Assembly: GCA_019856515.1 (NCBI GenBank)
Contig: CP082230.1
Location: 2,790,001-2,854,000, forward strand
Length of the DNA stretch: 64,000 nt
Source of the DNA: Prolixibacteraceae bacterium
GTDB taxonomy: Bacteria > Bacteroidota > Bacteroidia > Bacteroidales > Prolixibacteraceae
Direction: 5' to 3'
Position 1 is the first letter of the stretch; each line of letters opens with the position of its first letter. Position numbers and translations under genes: made by a program. Under the pieces are notes generated by a model that saw nothing but the letters and a program-made list of their open reading frames with translations, made no database searches and had not been told where the DNA came from. Below are positions 35,231 to 44,584 of this stretch, piece after piece.

Positions 35231-35605
35231 GTATGACTTAACAGCTACCATCCTCTGACTTAACCCATCCTTAATCCGCCCCTAATACGCCCTTAATCCG
35301 TCCTTTGTCCATGGTTTAGCCATGCTTCCTCCATGGTTTGTCCATCGATTTCGGGGTTTTTGATGGCTGAACCATGGAGGAAGCATGGACGAATCATGGA
35401 CAAAGGGCGTATTAGGTACGGATTAGGGGCGTATTAGGTACGGATTAGGTTGGGAGGAAGTATAGGGTATTCCCCTGTTTGGTAAGGTTGAATAAGTAAT
35501 TCGTGAGGCTGTGAAGTCAATTCTGTTAAGGGAGTTAAATGAGCTATTCTAATTTGCATGACAATGTAAAATTAACTCGAGACGGTGTAGAATTAACTCT
35601 GTCTA
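35231..35605. repeat. Long palindromic repeat element, copy 2 (inverted relative to copy 1)
   Basis: It shares with copy 1 (3525-3850) the core of CCATGG sites, the tandem ATTAGG/ACGG units and the nearly identical centre TCCATCGATTTCGGGGTTTT. The flank TTCCCCTGTTTGG (35471-35483) and GACGGTGTAGAATTAACTCTG (35581-35601) appear as reverse complements on the left side of copy 1, so the two copies lie in opposite orientation. The folded hairpin spans about 35252-35470. The stem is less regular than in copy 1. No protein gene is inside. Confidence 0.83.
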
Positions 35606-36279
35606 AACTTTATCAATTTAGTTGGCATGGAGAGAGTTGATATAAAAACAGCACATATAGAAGCACTAGATCAGATCCATAATGTATGGTAATTCAATAT
35701 GCGCGAACGATTCCTTTGTTACAATATAATAAACACCTTTTTTTTGAGAAAGAAAATCATGGAACTCGAATGAAAGAAATATCAGTTTGGAGAAGAAAAA
35801 TTACGGAACTTAAATGAGAGAGAGATACACTCTGAGAAGGAAAATCACAAAGGAGTAATGACAAATGGATTTGTTTTGTAAGGCATTTGCATGGGGTATC
35901 GTTGTAGCCATTTATGATATTAAAAGCAGGCATAATGGTGACTCTAAATCCTTATTGAGGTGGCACTATTTTTAAACTGTTTGTATAATGAAATAGCAGT
36001 TTTAATAGTGGACTATCATGTAAAAAAGATTGTTAAGCAGTGAAAATAGAGTACTGTGAACAATTCATAACCGATCTTTATATTGAACATGGTGAAGGTA
36101 TCATGGGGATATTTAAGATAAAAGGTCAAATACAATCGATTGCCTAAGTGTTGTTTTGATTTTAAGAAAAAAAAGTGACGAAAGAAGTAAAGTGGCAGGT
36201 GTTTTATAAATCTTTAAAAGGATGTCAAGAAAAATATTAATTCCTACCTTTGTAACTGTGTAGAATTTAAAAGTTAGTT
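35606..36279. other. Gene-free stretch ahead of ppa, with short tandem repeat
   Basis: No real gene seen in 670 bases. It contains a 44-base direct repeat (35746-35789, 35790-35833 and a partial third from 35834). A possible ppa -7 box TACCTTTG lies at 36245-36252, 28 bases before the ppa start. Confidence 0.45.
35746..35872. repeat. Degenerate 44-bp tandem repeat, about 2.9 units
   Basis: Units start GAGAAAGAAAATCATGGAAC, GAGAAGAAAAATTACGGAAC and GAGAAGGAAAATCACAAAGG at 35746, 35790 and 35834. The exact 44-base period is seen by eye; units are about 70 percent alike. Confidence 0.6.
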
Positions 36280-36942
36280 ATGGCAGATAGATTTGCAGAT
36301 CCCATAGGACGACTGATGGGATTGCGCTACAAGTCACATCCATGGCACGGTGTCTTCATTGGGAAAGATGTGCCGGAGATGGTTACTTGTTATATAGAAG
36401 TGGTAAGTACGGATACTGTCAAATATGAAGTAGACAAAGAGTCTGGATATTTGAAGATCGATAGACCACAAAAGTATTCCAATCACGTACCTGCACTATA
36501 CGGTTTCGTACCACAAACTTATTGTGGCGATTCGTTGGGCGAATTATGTTGCCGAAGAACTGGCCGAGAAGGTATCAAAGGAGATGGTGATCCATTGGAT
36601 ATTATTGTACTGACAGAGAAAGAGATTTCTCACGGTGATATCTTAGTGAGTGCCCATCCGATTGGTGGATTTCGAATGATTGATGGCAATGAGGCGGATG
36701 ATAAAATCATCGCGGTGTTGAAAGAGGATTTTATTTATGGACATATGACGGACATAAGCGAAGTTCCAGCCAATATCATTTCACGACTAAAGCACTACTT
36801 CTTGACTTACAAGGATATTCCTGGAGAAGAGCGCAACTCGGAAATTGCAGAGATCTATGGCAAAGAAGATGCCGTAGAAGTAATTGAAACATCCATAAAG
36901 GATTATTCAAACAAATTTGACAACCTAGGCAAACTGTTATAA
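36280..36942 (+). CDS. ppa: Inorganic pyrophosphatase (family I)
   Basis: A 220-residue cytoplasmic enzyme hydrolysing pyrophosphate to phosphate. Family I motifs are PALYGFVPQTYCGD (substrate and metal site) and GDGDPLDIIVL, the D-x-D-P-x-D motif binding Mg2+. Further on, DGNEADDKIIAVL and LKHYFLTYKDIPG also match. The length fits Bacteroidota enzymes with a short C-terminal addition. It is a single gene behind a long gene-free region. Confidence 0.94.
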   Translation: MADRFADPIGRLMGLRYKSHPWHGVFIGKDVPEMVTCYIEVVSTDTVKYEVDKESGYLKIDRPQKYSNHVPALYGFVPQTYCGDSLGELCCRRTGREGIKGDGDPLDIIVLTEKEISHGDILVSAHPIGGFRMIDGNEADDKIIAVLKEDFIYGHMTDISEVPANIISRLKHYFLTYKDIPGEERNSEIAEIYGKEDAVEVIETSIKDYSNKFDNLGKLL

Positions 36943-37107
36943 ACCTCTACATAGACCTATTCCCTCAATCTATGAATTGGAATTATACCCTTATAACATG
37001 GTGGGACCATGAACTTTCGCCCTCCTATACCCCCAGCGATATATGTCAAAGAAGTATTCGTTTGAGTTCTCGAACAACTGTACCGAAAGATTCAATTTTT
37101 CGAGTAC

Positions 37108-37129
37108 AAAACGGGTCGTTTTCTTTTTT
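37108..37129 (+). terminator. Weak terminator between ppa and mdh
   Basis: Short stem AAAACG/CGTTTT with loop GGT, then C and six T. Another dyad (GTTCTCGA with TCGAGTAC) lies just upstream. Confidence 0.5.
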
Positions 37130-37221
37130 AAATGGATTAACTGATTTATCTTTGACATGTAAGATTTGAGTGATTTTTGTATAGTTTTTCAAGAAAATTT
37201 AATACCTAAAATACAGAAGAT

Positions 37222-38154
37222 ATGAAGGTAACAGTTGTTGGAGCGGGTAATGTTGGAGCAACATGCGCAGACGTACTAGCTTATCGCGAAATTGTTAACG
37301 AAGTGGTTATCGTTGACATCAAAGAAGGTGTAGCAGAAGGAAAAGCCCTTGATATTTGGCAGAAAGCGCCGATCAACACTTATGATACTCGTACAGTAGG
37401 TTCTACTAACGACTACTCTAAGACTAAAGATTCGGATGTTGTTGTTATCACATCAGGTTTGCCACGTAAACCAGGTATGAGTCGTGATGATTTGATTCAA
37501 ACCAACGCAGGTATCGTAAAGCAAGTGACAGAGAGCATCATAGCTCAGTCGCCTGAAGCAATTATTATTATTGTTTCGAACCCTCTTGATGTAATGACTT
37601 ATCAAGCACATATTACATCGAAACTACCTCGTACTAAAGTAATCGGAATGGCTGGTATTCTTGATACTGCTCGTTACCGTGCATTCTTGGCTGAAGCTTT
37701 AAATGTTTCACCAAAAGATATTCAGGCTGTATTGATGGGTGGTCATGGTGATACTATGGTACCACTTCCTCGTTACACTACTGTAGGAGGTATTCCAGTA
37801 ACAGAGCTTATCGAAGCGGACAAGCTAGAAGCTATCGTTGACAGAACAAAAAAAGGTGGTGGAGAGTTAGTGAAACTAATGGGTACATCAGCATGGTATG
37901 CTCCAGGTTCAGCAGCGGCTCAGATGGTAGAAGCTATTGTTAAGGATCAAAGACGTGTTTTCCCAGTGTGTATGCAACTACAGGGAGAGTATGGCATTGA
38001 TAACTGCTACTTAGGCGTTCCTGTAATTCTTGGCAAGAATGGTGTAGAGAAAGTTATCGAGCTTCAGTTGAACGATGATGAGATGAAATTATTGAAAGAT
38101 TCTGAAGGTCATGTACGCGAAGTTATGGCAGTACTAGATCGTTTGAACGGATAA
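37222..38154 (+). CDS. mdh: Malate dehydrogenase
   Basis: A 310-residue NAD-dependent enzyme of the LDH-like MDH group interconverting malate and oxaloacetate. It shows the Rossmann fold VTVVGAGNVGATCADVLA with the acidic NAD-specific residue in VIVDIKEG. Other motifs are SGLPRKPGMSRDDLI (active-site loop, substrate-binding Arg), VSNPLDVMTY, GMAGILDTARYRAFL and the catalytic His in MGGHGDTMVPL. Full length. A terminator follows. Confidence 0.96.
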   Translation: MKVTVVGAGNVGATCADVLAYREIVNEVVIVDIKEGVAEGKALDIWQKAPINTYDTRTVGSTNDYSKTKDSDVVVITSGLPRKPGMSRDDLIQTNAGIVKQVTESIIAQSPEAIIIIVSNPLDVMTYQAHITSKLPRTKVIGMAGILDTARYRAFLAEALNVSPKDIQAVLMGGHGDTMVPLPRYTTVGGIPVTELIEADKLEAIVDRTKKGGGELVKLMGTSAWYAPGSAAAQMVEAIVKDQRRVFPVCMQLQGEYGIDNCYLGVPVILGKNGVEKVIELQLNDDEMKLLKDSEGHVREVMAVLDRLNG

Positions 38155-38184
38155 AAATAATTTTATTTTTATTAACATATAAAG

Positions 38185-38218
38185 AAAGAGGATTGCATCT
38201 GCATCCTCTTTTTTTTAT
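38185..38218 (+). terminator. Terminator after mdh
   Basis: Stem AAGAGGATTGC/GCATCCTCTT with one bulge, followed by nine T. Confidence 0.85.
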
Positions 38219-38227
38219 CTTTAAAAA

Positions 38228-38674
38228 ATGATCTGGAGAAAAAAGAAGACCATCATTCCTATTCGTATAGTTGAATTGGAAGACAATGGCATTCATATTG
38301 TGTGTCAAAACACCAAAGAACCAGATCTTTGGTGGATAATCGACACAGGTGCGAGTTCGAGTGTTGTAGACCAAAGCTATGCAGAGAAGGTTGAAATAAC
38401 ATATGGTAACAGTTTACTCGTTCTGAAAGGTCTAACAGAGGAGACTATGAATTCAGAGCATGGTTATCTAAAAGAAATTGATCTAGGTAATGATACATTT
38501 TATCATGTCAGGGTCGCAGTGATGATGTTAGATCATATTCAACAGATATATGACGAAAATACGGATCTCAAGATATGTGGAATTATTGGATGTGATTTTC
38601 TAACGGCACAAGAAGCCGTGATAGATCTACATAAACAAAACATAATTATCAAGAAACATAACGTAAAACATTGA
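38228..38674 (+). CDS. Retropepsin-like aspartic protease domain protein
   Basis: A 148-residue protein. The hallmark is WWIIDTGASSSVVDQSY at about residues 36-52, the D-T-G-A motif of clan AA aspartic proteases. A hydrophobic-hydrophobic-Gly element (ICGIIGCDFL) follows near residue 120, as expected for the flap/psi-loop partner. These proteins act as homodimers, one Asp from each subunit. There is no signal peptide, so it is cytoplasmic. Close family members in Bacteroidota are uncharacterised. It starts directly after the mdh terminator. Confidence 0.8.
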   Translation: MIWRKKKTIIPIRIVELEDNGIHIVCQNTKEPDLWWIIDTGASSSVVDQSYAEKVEITYGNSLLVLKGLTEETMNSEHGYLKEIDLGNDTFYHVRVAVMMLDHIQQIYDENTDLKICGIIGCDFLTAQEAVIDLHKQNIIIKKHNVKH

Positions 38675-38795
38675 GATTCGATAGGAAACGTAATATATTA
38701 AAGATGGTAATACGAAAAATTTAGATATATTTGCGTTCAACGTAAAGAATATAGAAAGAAAACAATTAGATAATACAAAATTAAATCCAGATCCA

Positions 38796-41744
38796 ATGCA
38801 GAACAAAGGAGCAATAAAGCTTTTTACAATTCTTGTGGCTTTAGTTTGTCTGTACCAGCTGAGCTTTACGTTCAGAGCTAAGCAGGTCGAGAATGACGCG
38901 AGAGACTATGCGAATGGGGATGTAACGAAAGAGAGATTCTATCTAGATTCGATCTCGGGACAGCCAGTATATAACTTAGGGTTCAAGAACTTCACTTACA
39001 AAGAGGTAAAAGAGCAAGAGATTAATCTTGGTCTTGACTTGAAAGGTGGAATGAATGTTACACTTGAGGTATCGGTACCTGAAATCGTAAAATCTTTATC
39101 TAACAATAGCAGCAACAAAGATTTCATTGCTGCCATGGATAAAGCCGTTGCAGATCAGAAAGATAGCCAAGACGACTTCGTTACACTTTTCGGAAGAGCT
39201 TTTAACGAAGTAGCGCCAGGGAAAAAATTGGCCCCTATCTTTAGCACAATGGAATTGCGTGATAAAGTGAAGTTTAATGACACCAATGAACAAGTTATTA
39301 AAGTTATTGATGAAGAGACAGATAATGCTATCTCTAACTCATTCAACATTCTACGTTCACGTATCGACCGTTTTGGTGTAGCACAGCCAAATATCCAACA
39401 ACTACAAACTAAAGGTCGTATTCTTGTAGAGCTACCAGGTATCAAAGATCCTGAACGTGTTCGTAAACTTCTTCAAGGTACTGCTAAATTGGAGTTCTGG
39501 GAAACTTATGCTAATGCAGAAGTAGCACCTATCTTAGGTCAATTGAACCAACGTTTGTATGAGTACAACGAGGCGAATGCACCAAAAGAGGAAAAGGAAG
39601 CGAAAGCAGAAGAGAAGAAAGAGACAAAAGAGGGTGATCTTGTAGAAGCATTGAAAAATGACTCTACACAGACGGATATGGAAGACATGGCAAAACGTGC
39701 TCCACTTTTCCGTATTCTAAACCCAATGATTTCACAAACAGGACAGGCATATCCTGGTCCAATTGTAGGTATGGCTCACGTAAGAGACACTGCACAGATC
39801 AATAAGATCTTGGCAATGCCATCGATAAAGAGCATGATCCCAACAACGATGAGATTGGCTTGGGGAGCACAACCAACTGAAAAAGGTGGTAGTATTTACC
39901 AAATGTATGCATTGAAAGTGACTAACCGTGATGGTAGTGCAGCACTTTCAGGAGATGTTGTGATAGATGCTCGTCAAGAGTTTGGACAGAACAAAGCAAC
40001 GAGTGAAGTATCCATGGCCATGAATGCAGAAGGTGCAAAAGCGTGGTCACGTCTAACTCGTGAAAATATAAACAATTCGATTGCAATTGTACTTGATGGA
40101 TATGTACAGAGTGCACCAAACGTACAAAATGCAATTGAAGGTGGTCGTTCACAAATTACTGGAAACTTCTCTATTGAAGAGGCGAAGGATTTGGCGAACA
40201 TGTTGAAATCAGGTAAACTTCCAGCTCCAGCGCATATTGTTCAAGAGGAGATGGTAGGTCCAACACTAGGTCAAGAGTCTATTCAAGCAGGTTTTTACTC
40301 GTTTGTGATTGCATTTATCTTGATCTTGGTTTACATGATCTTCTTCTATAGTACAGGAGCAGGGGTTGTTGCGGATATCGCATTGATCACAAACTTGTTC
40401 TTCGTAGTTGGAATTCTAGCTTGTTTCAAAGCAGTATTGACACTTCCTGGTATTGCCGGTATCGTACTTACGATTGGTATGTCAGTGGATGCCAACGTGC
40501 TTATCTATGAGCGCATACAAGAAGAGCTACGTAGTGGTAAAGGATTACGTTTGGCAGTAACAGATGGTTATAAGAGTGCATTGTCTGCGATTATCGATGG
40601 ACAGATTACAACATTGCTAACTGGTATTGTATTATTCTATTTTGGATCAGGACCAATTAAAGGTTTTGCAACCACATTGATTATTGGTATTATCACTTCA
40701 ATGTGGTGTGGTATCTTTATCACTCGCTTGATCATTGAGCGTCGCCTTGACAAAGGAAAGAATATTACTTTCGTAACGTCAATGACTGCAACGTGGTTAA
40801 CAAATGTCAACATCAAGTTTATTGAGAAGAGAAAAGTAGCTTACATGGTGTCTGGAGTACTTATTCTAGCATCTATCGTTTCTCTAATGACAAAAGGTTT
40901 GAACTATAGTATTGACTTCCAAGGGGGACGTACTTATGTTGTTCGTTTTGATCAGCCAGTTAAAGTAGAAGGTGTTGCTAAATCTCTTGCAAAAGAGTTT
41001 GACGGTGCTCCTGAAGTAAAAACTTTCGGTGATGATAACCAAGTTCGTATTACTACAGACTACCGTATTGATGAAGATGGTATCACTGTTGATGAGCAGA
41101 TCGAATCAAAACTATACGAAGGTTGTAAAGGATTCTTCGCAAAAGCTCCAACAAAAGATCACTTCTTAAAAGTGGATCGTGTTAGTTCACAAAAAGTTGG
41201 ACCAACGATTTCTGATGATATCAAGAAAGATGCATTGATCTCTATCTTCTTCTCATTAATCATTATCTTCTTATATATCCTAATCCGATTCAGCGAGTGG
41301 CAATATGGACTAGGTGCAGTAGCTGCATTGGCCCATGACTCATTGATCGTACTTGGATTCTTCTCTATCTTTGATGGACTTCTACCATTCTCATTAGATA
41401 TCGACCAAGCATTTATTGCTGCGATTCTAACAGTAGTAGGTTACTCTATTAATGATACAGTGGTTGTATTTGACCGTTTGCGTGAGTACATTGGACTACA
41501 TCCAAAGAGAAATCGTGAAGAGATTATCGATTCAGCATTGAGTAGTACATTGCGTCGTACATTCAGTACTTCACTATCTACATTTGTTGTATTGCTAGCG
41601 ATCTTCCTATTCGGAGGTACATCAATCAAAGGATTCACATTGGCACTATTAATTGGTGTGGTTGTGGGTACTTATTCTTCGATTTTCATTGCGACACCAG
41701 TTGCATATGATACTCGTAAAAAAGCGATGAGCTCAAAAAAATAA
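38796..41744 (+). CDS. secDF: Protein translocase SecDF fusion
   Basis: A 982-residue fusion of SecD and SecF, common in Bacteroidota. It helps the Sec channel pull exported proteins out using the proton gradient. The SecD half has GLDLKGGMNVTLEV and the P1 domain with LRSRIDRFGVAQPNIQ, GRILVELPGI and DPERVRKLL. A Lys/Glu-rich insertion lies near residue 270. The membrane part has GMSVDANVLIYERIQEEL. The SecF half shows GLNYSIDFQGGRTYVV and SINDTVVVFDRLRE. About 12 membrane segments in total. A -7-like box TATATTTG lies at 38726-38733, but without a clear -33 element. Confidence 0.96.
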   Translation: MQNKGAIKLFTILVALVCLYQLSFTFRAKQVENDARDYANGDVTKERFYLDSISGQPVYNLGFKNFTYKEVKEQEINLGLDLKGGMNVTLEVSVPEIVKSLSNNSSNKDFIAAMDKAVADQKDSQDDFVTLFGRAFNEVAPGKKLAPIFSTMELRDKVKFNDTNEQVIKVIDEETDNAISNSFNILRSRIDRFGVAQPNIQQLQTKGRILVELPGIKDPERVRKLLQGTAKLEFWETYANAEVAPILGQLNQRLYEYNEANAPKEEKEAKAEEKKETKEGDLVEALKNDSTQTDMEDMAKRAPLFRILNPMISQTGQAYPGPIVGMAHVRDTAQINKILAMPSIKSMIPTTMRLAWGAQPTEKGGSIYQMYALKVTNRDGSAALSGDVVIDARQEFGQNKATSEVSMAMNAEGAKAWSRLTRENINNSIAIVLDGYVQSAPNVQNAIEGGRSQITGNFSIEEAKDLANMLKSGKLPAPAHIVQEEMVGPTLGQESIQAGFYSFVIAFILILVYMIFFYSTGAGVVADIALITNLFFVVGILACFKAVLTLPGIAGIVLTIGMSVDANVLIYERIQEELRSGKGLRLAVTDGYKSALSAIIDGQITTLLTGIVLFYFGSGPIKGFATTLIIGIITSMWCGIFITRLIIERRLDKGKNITFVTSMTATWLTNVNIKFIEKRKVAYMVSGVLILASIVSLMTKGLNYSIDFQGGRTYVVRFDQPVKVEGVAKSLAKEFDGAPEVKTFGDDNQVRITTDYRIDEDGITVDEQIESKLYEGCKGFFAKAPTKDHFLKVDRVSSQKVGPTISDDIKKDALISIFFSLIIIFLYILIRFSEWQYGLGAVAALAHDSLIVLGFFSIFDGLLPFSLDIDQAFIAAILTVVGYSINDTVVVFDRLREYIGLHPKRNREEIIDSALSSTLRRTFSTSLSTFVVLLAIFLFGGTSIKGFTLALLIGVVVGTYSSIFIATPVAYDTRKKAMSSKK

Positions 41745-41793
41745 ATCTGTAGGTAATTAACCAAAGCAGATCTTATTTAAGATGATAAAACAG

Positions 41794-41824
41794 TCCCGAT
41801 TGTGAAAACAATCGGGATTTTTTG
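41794..41824 (+). terminator. Terminator after secDF
   Basis: A perfect 10-bp stem TCCCGATTGT/ACAATCGGGA with a GAAA tetraloop and a T run. Confidence 0.93.
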
Positions 41825-41861
41825 TTTCTTTGTTATCATCTAATAGGAAGATATAGCACAT

Positions 41862-42152
41862 ATGACTACAATATTATTTATCAGTGGCACAGAGCTTGCG
41901 GTAGTATTTTTAATCGCATTGCTATTTTTTGGGGCAGACAGCATTCCTGGATTAGCACGATCGGCAGGAAAAGCAATGAGAGAGTTCAAGAAGGCAACGA
42001 ACGATATAAAGAAAGAGTTTGATGAGCATACTGGAGATATCCAGGATGAGGTAAAACGAACTCGCAATGTACTTGAAGAGGGAGGACGAGATATTGAGAA
42101 GGAAGTACGAAAAAGTGAATCTGAAATTAATGATCATTTAAATACCAAATGA
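41862..42152 (+). CDS. tatA: Twin-arginine translocase TatA/TatE-type subunit
   Basis: A 96-residue protein. An N-terminal transmembrane helix (TELAVVFLIALLFFGADSIPG) with the FG turn is followed by the amphipathic helix LARSAGKAMREFKKATNDIKK. A charged tail closes it. TatA oligomers form the pore for folded proteins. The usual TatC partner is not in this window. The last 4 bases overlap the exchanger gene (ATGA), so the two are coupled. Confidence 0.85.
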   Translation: MTTILFISGTELAVVFLIALLFFGADSIPGLARSAGKAMREFKKATNDIKKEFDEHTGDIQDEVKRTRNVLEEGGRDIEKEVRKSESEINDHLNTK

Positions 42153-43138
42153 TAGACAATCCTTATCTTCAATTGATCATCGGAATGGTGATTTTGATTC
42201 TCAGCGGCGACTATTTAGTTAAAGGTGGCGTTGAGTTGGCAAGAAAGTTTCGTATTTCAACCTTAGTGGTTGGATCTACGGTAGTAGCTATGGGGACCTC
42301 TGCTCCAGAGTTGATCGTAAGTTTGAAATCTGCAATGATGGGCCACACAGAGATGGCTATCGGTAATGTTGTGGGGTCAAACATCTCAAATATAGCACTG
42401 GTTCTTGGTGCAACAGCTATAATCATAGCTATACCTGTCAAGCTAGACACATTAAAAGTTGGATGGCCTACGCTTTTAGCTGCGACGGTAGTCTTTTTAC
42501 TGTTAGGTAGAGACATGGAGATTTCGACCCTTGATGGAGCAATACTTACCGCAGGAATGTTTGGGTTTATTATCCTTTCAATTGTCTCATCACGTAAAAG
42601 TAAAGAGGCTACAGAGTTCATTGAGGCCAAATATCCAGTATGGAAATCTATATTAATTATCGTTCTTTCATGTTTAGGTTTGGCTTATGGTTCAAACCAT
42701 CTGATTGAAGGAGCCAGTACGATTGCCAAAGGAATGGGGATCTCCGAAAGAGTTATTTCGGTAACGATCATAGCCATTGGAACGAGTCTTCCTGAGCTAA
42801 CGGCATCTATCATGGCAGCCCTAAAAGGCGAGACAGATATTAGTGTCGGAAATATTATTGGATCGAATATATTCAATCTTCTCGGTGTGGTAGGTATCAC
42901 ATCAATGATCAAACCAATTCATGTTGCATTGAATAAGTTTCACTATGACTTCATGTGGATGTTAGGAATTACCATTTTATTGGTGGTGTTCATATATCCA
43001 GTAAGCCAAAACAGACGCTATCTGAAAGAGGGGAAATATATGATGGCTGCGACGAACCTTAAAGGAGGTATTCTTCGCCGCTGGGAAGGAATTATCCTAA
43101 TTACAGCCTATGCTACTTATGTATTCTCTATCCTATAA
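42149..43138 (+). CDS. Calcium/sodium antiporter (CaCA family, YrbG type)
   Basis: A 329-residue inner-membrane protein with about 10 segments and two internal alpha repeats. Repeat 1 is VAMGTSAPELIVSLKSAMMG plus GNVVGSNISNIALVLG. Repeat 2 is IAIGTSLPELTASIMAALKG plus GNIIGSNIFNLLGVVG. The acidic residues in the G-T-S-x-P-E motifs coordinate the ions. It exchanges cytoplasmic Ca2+ for Na+ or K+. It begins a run of closely spaced genes reaching to 46487. Confidence 0.93.
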   Translation: MIDNPYLQLIIGMVILILSGDYLVKGGVELARKFRISTLVVGSTVVAMGTSAPELIVSLKSAMMGHTEMAIGNVVGSNISNIALVLGATAIIIAIPVKLDTLKVGWPTLLAATVVFLLLGRDMEISTLDGAILTAGMFGFIILSIVSSRKSKEATEFIEAKYPVWKSILIIVLSCLGLAYGSNHLIEGASTIAKGMGISERVISVTIIAIGTSLPELTASIMAALKGETDISVGNIIGSNIFNLLGVVGITSMIKPIHVALNKFHYDFMWMLGITILLVVFIYPVSQNRRYLKEGKYMMAATNLKGGILRRWEGIILITAYATYVFSIL

Positions 43139-43150
43139 ACTTGATTAACT

Positions 43151-43804
43151 ATGATTCTAAAAGCAACAAACATTCATAAGTCTTATGATGAACTACATGT
43201 TCTCAAAGGGGTTTCATTAGAAGTCGCGCAAGGAGAAGTTATTTCAATCGTTGGGGCAAGTGGTGCAGGAAAAACGACGCTATTACAAGTTTTAGGAACA
43301 TTGACCGAATCGGATAGCGGAGAGATATGGATGAATGGACAAGATATTTCTAAACTAAGCGAGAAGAAATTATCTCAATTTAGGAACAAAAATATTGGCT
43401 TTGTTTTTCAGTTCCATCATCTTCTTCCTGAATTTACTGCATTAGAGAATATATGTATACCTGGATGGATCGCCAACAGAGATGCCAAAGAGGTAGAAGC
43501 TCATGCTTTAGAGTTGCTTGAACTACTATCACTAAAAGATAGGATTCATCACAAGCCGAACGAGTTATCTGGAGGAGAGAGACAGCGTGTTGCCGTGGCA
43601 CGTGCACTTATCAATAACCCTAGTATCATTCTAGCTGATGAACCTTCGGGTAGCCTTGATACAAATAACAAAGAGGAGTTGTATGAATTGATCTATAAAC
43701 TTAGAGAGAAATACAACCAAACATTTGTTATTGTCACCCATGATAAGACATTTGCCCAATATACGGATCGCATGTTGACCATAAAAGATGGAATAATGGA
43801 GTAA
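43151..43804 (+). CDS. ABC transporter ATP-binding protein, LolD/MacB type
   Basis: A 217-residue ATPase: Walker [10 protein letters not shown] (about 35-43), Q loop in [18 protein letters not shown], signature [15 protein letters not shown], Walker [15 protein letters not shown] loop VTHD. The Q-loop segment H-H-L-L-P-E-F is the LolCDE/MacB-class signature. LolD drives lipoprotein release from the inner membrane. No permease gene is adjacent, which is usual for Bacteroidota lolD. It lies 12 bases after the exchanger gene. Confidence 0.9.
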   Translation: MILKATNIHKSYDELHVLKGVSLEVAQGEVISIVGASGAGKTTLLQVLGTLTESDSGEIWMNGQDISKLSEKKLSQFRNKNIGFVFQFHHLLPEFTALENICIPGWIANRDAKEVEAHALELLELLSLKDRIHHKPNELSGGERQRVAVARALINNPSIILADEPSGSLDTNNKEELYELIYKLREKYNQTFVIVTHDKTFAQYTDRMLTIKDGIME

Positions 43805-43814
43805 AGGAGAGCAG

Positions 43815-44576
43815 ATGGATAAAGAGACACTAAAAGATCTATTAGATCATAAATATCATCAATTTAATGCTCCGGAGTTTATTGAGACAGACCCCATTCA
43901 GATTCCTCATATGTTCTCTAAAAAAGAGGATATTGAGATTAGTGGGTTTATCGCTGCAACTTTAGCTTGGGGGCAACGTATTTCGATTATTCGAAATAGT
44001 AAAAAGATCATGGAGCAGATGGATTATGCACCATATGATTTTATTCTGAATCATAGCCCCAAAGAGTTAGATCGATTTAGAGACATTAAACATCGTACTT
44101 TCCAATTTGAAGACACATGCTTCTTTATGGCATCACTTCAATCTATCTACCGTGATCACAATGGCATGGAGGCACTGTTTAAGGATGGCCTGCAAGAGAC
44201 CAATGATATTAAAGGTGCCATAGGCAAATTTAGAGAGGCATTTCTCCGAGGACAGCAACATAGAAGTCAGAAGCATGTTGCGAATCCATATAAAGGATCT
44301 GCAGCAAAGAGAATCAATATGTTCCTACGGTGGATGGTTCGTGAAGATGGCTTCGGTGTGGATTTTGGACTTTGGGATTTACCTAGCTCATCACTATGTA
44401 TTCCATTGGATGTCCATGTTGGGAATGTAAGCCGGAAACTAGGATTGTTGGATAGAAAAGCCAACGATTGGAAGGCTGTTAGTGAGCTTACAAACAACCT
44501 TAAGAAATTAGATGCAGAAGATCCTGTAAAATATGATTATGCCCTATTCGGATTAGGGGTATTTGAGAAGTTTTAG
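43815..44576 (+). CDS. TIGR02757 family protein
   Basis: A 253-residue soluble protein with the family's characteristic blocks: DPIQIPHMFSKKEDIEISGF, AATLAWGQRISIIRNSKKIM, KRINMFLRWMVREDGFGVDFG and CIPLDVHVGNVSRKLGLL. It has a helical fold resembling the HhH-GPD DNA glycosylase superfamily (LDVHVG is reminiscent of the helix-hairpin-helix Asp loop), but no activity is established. Conserved in Bacteroidota. The start ATG lies 10 bases after the previous stop. Confidence 0.88.
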   Translation: MDKETLKDLLDHKYHQFNAPEFIETDPIQIPHMFSKKEDIEISGFIAATLAWGQRISIIRNSKKIMEQMDYAPYDFILNHSPKELDRFRDIKHRTFQFEDTCFFMASLQSIYRDHNGMEALFKDGLQETNDIKGAIGKFREAFLRGQQHRSQKHVANPYKGSAAKRINMFLRWMVREDGFGVDFGLWDLPSSSLCIPLDVHVGNVSRKLGLLDRKANDWKAVSELTNNLKKLDAEDPVKYDYALFGLGVFEKF

Positions 44577-44584
44577 AATAAAGA

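Noticed and set aside
35746..35872. CRISPR array
   Set aside because: The repeats are contiguous 44-base units without unique spacers, and no cas gene is nearby.
36943..37221. Possible small RNA between ppa and mdh
   Set aside because: Dyads and a weak terminator are present, but no matching promoter was found; more likely the 3' end of the ppa transcript.
41862..42152. A complete Tat operon
   Set aside because: Only a TatA-type gene is present; neither TatB nor TatC lies nearby.
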